Assembly (NCBI GenBank): GCA_913020095.1
Contig: CAJWAH010000101.1
Span: 1-5,538, forward strand
Direction of reading: 5' to 3'
DNA length: 5,538 nt
DNA from: an uncultured Synechococcus sp.
GTDB taxonomy: Bacteria > Cyanobacteriota > Cyanobacteriia > PCC-6307 > Cyanobiaceae
The notes under the pieces are model-generated. The model ran no database searches, was not told the DNA's origin, and worked only from the letters and a program-made list of their open reading frames with translations. The position numbers were made by a program, and so were the translations under genes. This document shows positions 1 to 4,842 of this stretch, one piece after another; within the stretch, counting starts at the first letter, position 1, and each line of letters opens with the position of its first letter.

Positions 1-1314
1 GACATCATCCTCACCAACAACGGCTATGAGGTGGTCAACCTCGGCATCAAGCAATCGGTAGAGGCGATCATCGAGGCCCAGCAAACCCACCAGGCCGATT
101 GCATTGCCATGAGTGGTCTGCTGGTGAAATCCACCGCTTTCATGAAGGACAACTTGCAGGCCTTCAATGATGCTGGCATCTCTGTCCCTGTGATTCTCGG
201 TGGAGCAGCGTTAACGCCGCGCTTTGTCCAGAAGGACTGCCGTGAGGTTTACAACGGCCAGGTCATCTATGGCCGTGATGCGTTCGCTGATCTGCGCTTT
301 ATGGACGCGCTGGTGGATGCCAAAAAAGGTGATGAATGGAGTGACACCGAAGGCTTCCTTGGCGCCATTCCCGAGGGGCTTGGGCTCAACGGCGATGCCC
401 ATAGCGATTCAGCTGGCTCCGATGATTCAGCAACCGAGCCCACAGAGGAGAAGCCAGCACTGCCGGTGAGCCGTGAGCGTTCCGCTGCTGTTCCAGAAGA
501 ACCGTCTCTTCAGCCCCCTTTCTGGGGAACGCAGGTGCTTACCGAGAAGGACATCGATCTGGAAGAGGTGTTTGGTTACCTCGATCGCAATGCGCTGTTT
601 GCAGGCCAATGGCAAATGCGCAAAAGCAAGGACCAAAGCCGCGAAGAGTATGAGCAGCAACTCCGCGAGAAGGCTGAGCCGGTGTTGCAGGAGTGGTTGC
701 AACGGGCCCGCAGCGAGCAGCTGCTCACGCCGCGTGTGGCCTATGGCTATTTCCCCTGCGGACGTGATGGCAACTCCGTTGTGGTGTTTGACCCCAACGA
801 CACCAGTCGTGAGCTGGGACGTTTTGAGTTGCCGCGGCAACGCTCGGGCAACACCTACTGCATCGCTGATTTTTACCGGGATCTCAGCAGCGATGGCTTG
901 CCAACCGATGTGTTGCCCATGCAAGCGGTGACCATGGGTGAGAAGGCCAGTGCCTTTGCCAAGGAGCTCTTCCAGGCGGATCGCTACAGCGATTACCTCT
1001 ACTTCCACGGCCTGGGTGTGCAGATGGCTGAAGCCCTCGCTGAGTGGACCCACGCGCGCATTCGCGCCGAGCTTGGCTTCGCCGCCGAGGAGCCGGAAGC
1101 CCTGAGGGATGTGTTGGCCCAACGCTACCGGGGGAGCCGGTATTCCTTTGGCTACCCCGCCTGTCCCAACGTGGCGGATTCAAGGCCACAGCTGGATTGG
1201 CTTGAGGCTGACCGCATTGGCCTGTCGATGGATGACAGCGATCAATTGGATCCAGAACAGAGCACGACCGCCCTGGTGGCTCTCCACAGCCAGGCTCGCT
1301 ATTTCAGCGCCTGA
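1..1314 (+). CDS. metH: Cobalamin-dependent methionine synthase, C-terminal part (5' end outside window)
   Basis: MetH transfers a methyl group from 5-methyltetrahydrofolate to homocysteine through a corrinoid cofactor in the cytoplasm. Frame 1 is open from the first base, so the gene is cut by the window edge and 437 residues are visible. Numbering from the first visible codon, residues 1-105 are the rest of the B12-binding Rossmann domain. The cut falls just after where the DxHxxG cobalt-ligand motif should be; SGLL (38-41) and the GG of VILGGAALT (66-67) contact the cofactor in this family. An acidic, Ser-rich linker spans about 117-170. The AdoMet-activation domain follows (about 171-437), opening with PPFWGT and carrying RGSRYSFGYPAC (377-388), the RxxxGYPAC reactivation motif. 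No frameshift is seen. Marine Synechococcus are known to make pseudocobalamin, so that may be the cofactor. The N-terminal homocysteine and folate domains should lie upstream. Confidence 0.96.
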   Translation, partial: DIILTNNGYEVVNLGIKQSVEAIIEAQQTHQADCIAMSGLLVKSTAFMKDNLQAFNDAGISVPVILGGAALTPRFVQKDCREVYNGQVIYGRDAFADLRFMDALVDAKKGDEWSDTEGFLGAIPEGLGLNGDAHSDSAGSDDSATEPTEEKPALPVSRERSAAVPEEPSLQPPFWGTQVLTEKDIDLEEVFGYLDRNALFAGQWQMRKSKDQSREEYEQQLREKAEPVLQEWLQRARSEQLLTPRVAYGYFPCGRDGNSVVVFDPNDTSRELGRFELPRQRSGNTYCIADFYRDLSSDGLPTDVLPMQAVTMGEKASAFAKELFQADRYSDYLYFHGLGVQMAEALAEWTHARIRAELGFAAEEPEALRDVLAQRYRGSRYSFGYPACPNVADSRPQLDWLEADRIGLSMDDSDQLDPEQSTTALVALHSQARYFSA

Positions 1315-1325
1315 TTGTGAGAGCC

Positions 1326-1344
1326 TGAGCGCTTGCTGCGCTTA
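1326..1344 (+). promoter_or_regulatory. Hairpin just upstream of the DUF4090-like start codon
   Basis: In RNA, bases 1326-1332 (UGAGCGC) can pair with 1338-1344 (GCGCUUA) around a UUGCU loop. This gives a 7-bp stem including one G-U pair. It ends 4 nt before the ATG at 1349 and covers the place where a ribosome binding site would be; no clear Shine-Dalgarno is visible there. No U-run follows, so it is not a standard intrinsic terminator for metH. It could tune translation or protect an RNA end. Function is inference from position only. Confidence 0.35.
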
Positions 1345-1348
1345 ATCC

Positions 1349-1621
1349 ATGGCGATTGCTGGACCTGGCGGTGTTGATGACGCCATTGCCGCTGGCTTGG
1401 ACCTCGATGGAACACCGATTCCCGCGCCGATGCTGGACCTCTACCGGGAGGTGATGGAGCTTGAGAGCAAGCGGGCCCGGAGCGGTGTCAAAAAGTCAAT
1501 GCGCAACCGGATCGTCAAAACCGGGGCAAAGCACTTGGATCAAGAGACCTTGAACCAACGCCTCATTGACGCCGGCTGGGATGGTCTCAAGGCCAAGGAG
1601 ATCGCGTTCTTCTACAGCTGA
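1349..1621 (+). CDS. DUF4090-like small conserved protein
   Basis: This 90-aa protein resembles the DUF4090 family as I recall it: an N-terminal LDLDGTPIP segment (18-26), a helical middle with LYREVMELE, a basic stretch around residues 47-61 (KKSMRNRIVKTGAKH) and a C-terminal KAKEIAFFYS ending. The family is known mainly from cyanobacteria and has no established function. There is no signal peptide or membrane segment, so it is probably cytoplasmic. The ATG at 1349 lies 34 bp after the metH stop on the same strand, so co-transcription with metH is possible. A hairpin sits directly in front of the start. The gene converges on the next one with only 6 bp between stops. The gene itself looks real (well-formed, family-like ends); the family name is from memory. 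Confidence 0.78.
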   Translation: MAIAGPGGVDDAIAAGLDLDGTPIPAPMLDLYREVMELESKRARSGVKKSMRNRIVKTGAKHLDQETLNQRLIDAGWDGLKAKEIAFFYS

Positions 1622-1627
1622 GCTGAT

Positions 1628-1858
1628 TTATTCGCTGACGCGCCCTTCCAGGGCGTCGATCACGCTTTGTTGAAACGCATCGAGGGCGGAGGAGTCGCTG
1701 AGATCTTCCCCCTCTCCGGCGGCGTTCTGGGTCAAATCCTGGAAGTGGAAGGCACCTTCTCCGTTCGCCAGAAACTCCATCGCGGAGCTCTCGCCACTCT
1801 CTGCAAAGGCATCAACTAGAGCGTGGAAGGCCGCATCTTCGGTGAAATCCCAGCTCAT
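1628..1858 (-). CDS. Hypothetical 76-aa highly acidic protein
   Basis: I do not recognise this protein. It runs from an ATG (CAT at 1856-1858) to a TAA (1628-1630) and fills the space between the convergent DUF4090-like gene and the DUF2237 region. It has 17 Asp/Glu against one Arg (R73) and no Lys, so it is very acidic. It has no Cys and no membrane segment. Aromatic and aliphatic residues are spaced in helix-like fashion (FHALVDAFAE near 11-20; DAFQQSVIDALEG at 60-72), with a Gly/Ser/Asp-rich middle (45-58). It could be a small soluble binding or regulatory partner, but that is inference. No strong Shine-Dalgarno is seen upstream. The clean fit between neighbours and the absence of any alternative gene on the plus strand support it as a real gene. 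Confidence 0.6.
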   Translation of the reverse strand: MSWDFTEDAAFHALVDAFAESGESSAMEFLANGEGAFHFQDLTQNAAGEGEDLSDSSALDAFQQSVIDALEGRVSE

Positions 1859-1875
1859 CAGTTCAGCAGGTGTCG

Positions 1876-1971
1876 ATGGTCGAAACAGGCAGCCACGACG
1901 TGGCCCCCATGACCCATAGCGCCTACCCCCCCGAATCCGTCAAGCTTTTGGTAGCAGTTTGTGGCCTGTGA
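1876..1971 (+). CDS. Possible 31-codon leader ORF coupled to the DUF2237 gene
   Basis: A short frame starts at ATG 1876 (a second ATG in frame is at 1909) and ends at TGA 1969-1971. That stop overlaps the GTG start of the DUF2237 gene as GTGA. An AGGTG at 1868-1872, 3 nt before the first ATG, resembles part of a Shine-Dalgarno, whereas the downstream GTG has none. This layout is typical of translational coupling. The peptide has no run of one amino acid that would suggest classical attenuation. Such a short frame can arise by chance, so this is a weak call; the alternative is plain untranslated leader. Confidence 0.27.
   Translation: MVETGSHDVAPMTHSAYPPESVKLLVAVCGL
1892..1904. promoter_or_regulatory. 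13-bp palindrome between divergent genes (possible operator)
   Basis: GCCACGACGTGGC is a perfect inverted repeat with 6-bp arms around a single central A. It lies in the 109-bp gap between the start of the minus-strand acidic protein and the DUF2237 gene, where both promoters would be expected. The symmetry suits a dimeric regulator, but no known operator is recognised and no convincing -35/-10 pair was found beside it. Confidence 0.25.
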
Positions 1972-2381
1972 ATTCCAACCCGAATGCTCCAAAACATGTT
2001 CTGGGAGGGCCTTTGCAGCGATGCGGCTGCCAACCCATGACCGGTTGGTACCGCGATGGCTTTTGCCGCACTGACGCGGCTGACGTGGGTCAACACACGG
2101 TGTGTTGCCAAGTCAACGAATCCTTCTTGAGCTACAGCAAGGCCCAAGGCAACGATCTCAGCACGCCGATGCCCCAATTTGATTTCCCTGGGCTGAAGCC
2201 TGGAGACCATTGGTGTGTCTGTGCTGCCCGCTGGTTGCAGGCCTACGCCGACGGCATGGCTCCGCCGGTGATCCTCGAGCGTTGCGAGCAATCCGCCTTG
2301 GAGGTGATCCCGCTGGAGTTGCTCAAGGAGCTCGCCCTACCAGGCGATGACGCTGCCATCCCAAGCCAGGAAGCGCCCTGA
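1968..2381 (+). CDS. DUF2237 family protein
   Basis: This 137-aa protein matches the DUF2237 family along its length: VLGGPL (11-16), TGWYRDGFC (25-33), GQHTVC (41-46), GNDLSTP (61-67), FPGLKPGDHWCVCAARW (73-89) and a C-terminal LELLKELA. The family is widespread in bacteria and has no established reaction that I know of. Cysteines at 19, 21, 33, 46, 47, 83 and 85 could bind a metal or take part in redox chemistry, which is inference. It has no signal peptide. The GTG at 1968 is chosen because it lies close to the first conserved residues and overlaps a short upstream frame as GTGA. A TTG at 1959 would add three residues, and there is no ATG in this frame before the conserved core. Its 3' end overlaps the convergent reductase gene by 45 bp. 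Confidence 0.9.
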   Translation: MNSNPNAPKHVLGGPLQRCGCQPMTGWYRDGFCRTDAADVGQHTVCCQVNESFLSYSKAQGNDLSTPMPQFDFPGLKPGDHWCVCAARWLQAYADGMAPPVILERCEQSALEVIPLELLKELALPGDDAAIPSQEAP

Positions 2382-3053
2382 ATCCTCTGGTGTTTGCTGA
2401 GCCAACACATCCAACAAATGGCCCGCTGCCCGCTGGGGACTGAACAACTTTTCAGCCGGCACCGCTGAGCGAAATGGTGCTGAGAGCTCGGTTGCCGTGG
2501 TCCCCGGGTGCAACAAGCTCACGCAAGCCTGCGGTAGGCGCCGCTTCCACTCCAACGCCAATGTGCGCAGCAATTGGTTTTGGGCGGCTTTGGCCGCCCT
2601 GTAGCCATACCAACCGCCGAGGTGGTTATCGCCGATGCTGCCGACACGGGCTGAGAGCGAGGCAAACCAACACGGCTGGCCATGGCCCAAGGCTGGGGCG
2701 ACGGCCTTCGCCAGCAGGATCGGCGCAAAAGCATTGATGTTGAACGCTTGCTCCAAACCACTGCGCTGGATGGCTTGCAACCGTTTTTCAGGGCCTCGGC
2801 CGTCCTCATGCAACCAACCAGCGGTGTTGATCACGAGGCGCAGCGGCGGTTGCTGCTTCAGCCAACCGCTGAGCTGTTCGAGATCGCCGTCATCACAGAG
2901 ATCGAGGCGCGGCTGACTGCGTCTGCCGAGGGGCAACACCGTGAGTCCTGGGCACTCCTGGTTCAGAAGCTCGCTGATGGCTGAGCCAATGCCGCCTTGG
3001 CCAACCACCAAAGCCGAACCTTCAAGCTGCTGCAGCCGGGCTGGAACGGGCAT
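2337..3053 (-). CDS. Short-chain dehydrogenase/reductase (SDR), C-factor-like
   Basis: This 238-aa Rossmann-fold NAD(P)-dependent oxidoreductase has unknown substrate. Visible motifs are the glycine-rich loop VVGQGGIG (16-23), R44/R45 after the second strand (suggesting NADPH preference), NTAGW (76-80, variant of NNAG), N107 in FNINAF, a serine segment SLSARVGSI (132-140), YRAAK (151-155, the YxxxK catalytic pair Y151/K155) and PGTTATEL (183-190). The sequence SARVGSI..DN..GGWYGYRAAK resembles the C-factor (CsgA-like) SDR group. The start is set at 3053 because GGAG lies 5 nt upstream; an in-frame ATG at 3077 has no well-placed ribosome site, and still longer forms would run into gpsA. It is divergent from gpsA and overlaps the DUF2237 gene tail to tail. 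Confidence 0.93.
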   Translation of the reverse strand: MPVPARLQQLEGSALVVGQGGIGSAISELLNQECPGLTVLPLGRRSQPRLDLCDDGDLEQLSGWLKQQPPLRLVINTAGWLHEDGRGPEKRLQAIQRSGLEQAFNINAFAPILLAKAVAPALGHGQPCWFASLSARVGSIGDNHLGGWYGYRAAKAAQNQLLRTLALEWKRRLPQACVSLLHPGTTATELSAPFRSAVPAEKLFSPQRAAGHLLDVLAQQTPEDSGRFLAWDGSVIAW

Positions 3054-3058
3054 GGAAT

Positions 3059-3062
3059 CTCC
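3059..3062 (-). promoter_or_regulatory. Ribosome binding site deciding the SDR start
   Basis: On the minus strand the sequence reads CGGAGATTCCATG, a GGAG Shine-Dalgarno with 5-nt spacing to the ATG at 3051-3053. It favours this start over the upstream in-frame ATG at 3075-3077. Confidence 0.65.
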
Positions 3063-3063
3063 G

Positions 3064-3077
3064 ATGCGCTGTCGCAT
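3064..3077. promoter_or_regulatory. Inverted repeat in the SDR/gpsA divergent spacer
   Basis: ATGCG CTGT CGCAT has perfect 5-bp arms and a 4-nt loop. It sits in the 50-bp space between the SDR start (3053) and the gpsA start (3104), where divergent promoters should lie. It could be an operator half-site pair or chance; no clear -10/-35 elements are visible. Confidence 0.2.
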
Positions 3078-3103
3078 GATGGCCAGCAGATCGTCCTCAG
3101 TGC

Positions 3104-4009
3104 GTGGCCCTGACGATTGGTGTGCTGGGAGGAGGTGCTTGGGGAAGCACCTTGGCCGGACTGCTGAGCCAGTCCGGCCATCACGTTCAGATTTGGCGGC
3201 GTCAGCACGGCCCACAAGGCCTGCAAGCTCTTGAAGCAGCTGAGCTATTGGTGGGAGCCACAGCCCTGGTGGGTGTCAGTGGCGTGGCGCAACAGATCAA
3301 GGATTGGTCAGCCAGACCGCTGGTGAGTTGCTCGAAAGGCCTGGACCCAAGCAGCGGCCTAACAGCCAGTGCTCTGTGGCAAGCGGCCTGCCCCCTGTGG
3401 CCTGTGGTGGTGCTCAGCGGGCCCAATTTGGCCAGTGAACTGCAGCAGGGGTTGCCGGCAGCCAGCGTGCTGGCTGGCCATGACGAGGGGTTGCTCAGCA
3501 CACTGCAGCAGCAGCTCAGCACAGAGCAATTTCGCCTGTATCGCAACAACGACCCACTCGGGACTGAGCTGGCCGGTGCCTTGAAAAATGTGATGGCCGT
3601 TGCTGCTGGCATTTGTGATGGCCTCCACTTGGGCGCCAATGCCCGCGCATCGTTGTTGACCCGTGCCCTGGCCGAAATGGCCACGGTGCTCCGCGGCCTG
3701 GGTGGCCGTCAGGACACCTTGTATGGGCTCGCCGGCATTGGTGATCTCTTGGCGACCGCCACAAGCCCGCTCAGCCGCAACTACCGCTTTGGACTCGCTC
3801 TGGCCGAGGGACTGAGTAAACAGCAAGCCCTTGAAAGGGTTGGAGCCACCGTTGAGGGGGTCCCCACCTGTGAAGCCATTGCGTCCCTGGGGCGGCAGAA
3901 GCAATGGTCCCTGCCGATCACCGAGAGCGTGGCGTCGCTGCTTCGCGCTGAGCTCTCTCCCGCTGAAGCCCTTCAGCACTTGATGCAGCGCGAGCTGCGC
4001 TGCGAATGA
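3104..4009 (+). CDS. gpsA: NAD(P)-dependent glycerol-3-phosphate dehydrogenase
   Basis: GpsA reduces dihydroxyacetone phosphate to sn-glycerol 3-phosphate, the backbone for membrane phospholipids and galactolipids, in the cytoplasm. The 301-aa product shows the dinucleotide loop VLGGGAWGSTLA (7-18), KGLD (78-81), LSGPNLASE (104-112), GALKNVMAVAAG with catalytic-type K161, GIGDLLATATSPLSRN (211-226, with D214 and R225/N226) and VEGVP (250-254). It is shorter than the usual 330 or so residues: after VQIWRR (28-33) the customary loop with NPRYLPG and the AVPS segment is reduced or altered (LVGVSG, 55-60). All C-terminal catalytic motifs are kept, so it is probably active. The GTG start is the only start codon after an in-frame stop at 3077-3079. 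The stop overlaps the phzF-like ATG (ATGA). Confidence 0.96.
   Translation: MALTIGVLGGGAWGSTLAGLLSQSGHHVQIWRRQHGPQGLQALEAAELLVGATALVGVSGVAQQIKDWSARPLVSCSKGLDPSSGLTASALWQAACPLWPVVVLSGPNLASELQQGLPAASVLAGHDEGLLSTLQQQLSTEQFRLYRNNDPLGTELAGALKNVMAVAAGICDGLHLGANARASLLTRALAEMATVLRGLGGRQDTLYGLAGIGDLLATATSPLSRNYRFGLALAEGLSKQQALERVGATVEGVPTCEAIASLGRQKQWSLPITESVASLLRAELSPAEALQHLMQRELRCE
3985..4003 (+). promoter_or_regulatory. GC-rich hairpin just upstream of the phzF-like start codon
   Basis: GCAGCGC (3985-3991) and GCGCTGC (3997-4003) are perfectly complementary around a GAGCT loop, giving a 7-bp stem. It lies in the last codons of gpsA and ends 2 nt before the ATG at 4006. As RNA it would cover the start region of the next gene, which would then depend on ribosomes finishing gpsA to open it. 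Its core is nearly identical to the hairpin at 1326-1344. Function is inferred from position. Confidence 0.35.
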
Positions 4010-4842
4010 CATTGCATGTTGCTGCTGTTGATGCCTTCAGCGCCAAGCCATTAGGCGGCAATGGCGCCACGGTGGTGTGGCTTGAGCAACCAGCCGAAGC
4101 GCCGTGGATGCAGCAACTGGCTGCCGAGTTCAACCAATCGGAAACGGCCTTTCTGTGGCGGCATCGGGAGCACTGGTATCTGCGCTGGTTCACGCCCAGC
4201 TGTGAAGTGGATCTGTGCGGTCATGCCACCTTGGCGGCCAGCGTGGCGCTGCATCACTGGAAGCAGCTGCCGATCCGATCACCTCAACAGCTACTCACCC
4301 GCAGTGGCCCGCTGCGAGTTGAACTGCACTCTCCAACTGCAGCTGCGATTGATCTGCCCAGCGATGGTTTGAAGCCCCGCGGGAAGGACCCGTGGATGGA
4401 GCCATTCCAGCCGCTGCAGCAGTGGACCTCTGATCTCGGCTATGGAGTGCTGTTGCTCGAGGCCAGTGCGGATCTGCAGCAGCTCAATCCCGATGATCCC
4501 TGCTGGGCCAGCACCCGGGAAAAAGCCTGGGTGCTGATGCAGCCATCAACAGGGTCCAGCGATTACCAGCTGCGTTTCTTTGCTCCAGGTCTTGGGCTGC
4601 GGGAAGACCCCGTGACGGGATCGGCCCATGCCTTGGTGGCTCCCTGGTGGTGCCAGCAGCTGCATCAACGCTCGGTGCGTGGATGGCAGCCGTCGCACCG
4701 TCCCGGGGGGCTCTGTTGTGAACCACTTAGCAGCGGCATGATCCGCCTAATCGGCGATGGGGTCATCCTTTGGGACGGCGTGTTGCACAGCCAACCAGCC
4801 CATCCATCGGCAGAGCCATGGCTCGCTTTGCATCCCAGCTGA
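4006..4842 (+). CDS. PhzF family (phenazine biosynthesis-like) isomerase/epimerase-fold protein
   Basis: PhzF-family proteins have two related diaminopimelate-epimerase-like halves; the namesake isomerises a dihydroxyanthranilate intermediate, but most members have unknown substrates. This 278-aa protein is of normal length. Motifs seen: VDAFSAKPLGGNGATVVW (8-25), NQSETAFL (43-50) with the family's catalytic-type Glu at 46, RWFTPSCEVDLCGHATLAAS (60-79) and, in the second half, RFFAPGLGLREDPVTGSAH (190-208). No signal peptide or membrane segment is visible. Its ATG overlaps the gpsA stop by 4 bp, and a SpoIID-domain gene begins inside its 3' end, so the three are probably one transcript with coupled translation. 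No other phenazine genes are visible, so a phenazine role is unlikely; a small-metabolite isomerase is the safer reading. Confidence 0.94.
   Translation: MTLHVAAVDAFSAKPLGGNGATVVWLEQPAEAPWMQQLAAEFNQSETAFLWRHREHWYLRWFTPSCEVDLCGHATLAASVALHHWKQLPIRSPQQLLTRSGPLRVELHSPTAAAIDLPSDGLKPRGKDPWMEPFQPLQQWTSDLGYGVLLLEASADLQQLNPDDPCWASTREKAWVLMQPSTGSSDYQLRFFAPGLGLREDPVTGSAHALVAPWWCQQLHQRSVRGWQPSHRPGGLCCEPLSSGMIRLIGDGVILWDGVLHSQPAHPSAEPWLALHPS

Noticed and set aside
577..590. HIP1-like cyanobacterial repeat (CGATCGC)
   Set aside because: Only seven of the eight bases match and the full GCGATCGC octamer was not seen anywhere in the window.
427..1122. Long minus-strand open frame (231 codons) opposite metH
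   Set aside because: It lies entirely antisense to the well-supported metH activation domain, its translation has no recognisable domain, and GC-rich coding DNA often leaves such antisense frames open.
1637..1657. Hairpin CGCCC-TTCCA-GGGCG between convergent genes as a bidirectional terminator
   Set aside because: The stem is short, lies within the coding end of the acidic protein gene, and no U-run follows on either strand.
1926..1932. Run of seven C as a possible phase-variable or frameshift site
   Set aside because: It lies upstream of the DUF2237 start; shifting frame there does not produce a longer conserved protein, and one 7-base run is not evidence of slippage.
3054..3215. N-terminal extension of the SDR up to 3215 on the minus strand
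   Set aside because: It would overlap the start of gpsA, the added residues do not look like an SDR, and a GGAG site points to the start at 3053.
3359..4012. Long minus-strand open frame (217 codons) opposite gpsA
   Set aside because: Antisense to clear GpsA catalytic motifs, Gln/Gly/His-rich with no family resemblance; a shadow of codon bias.
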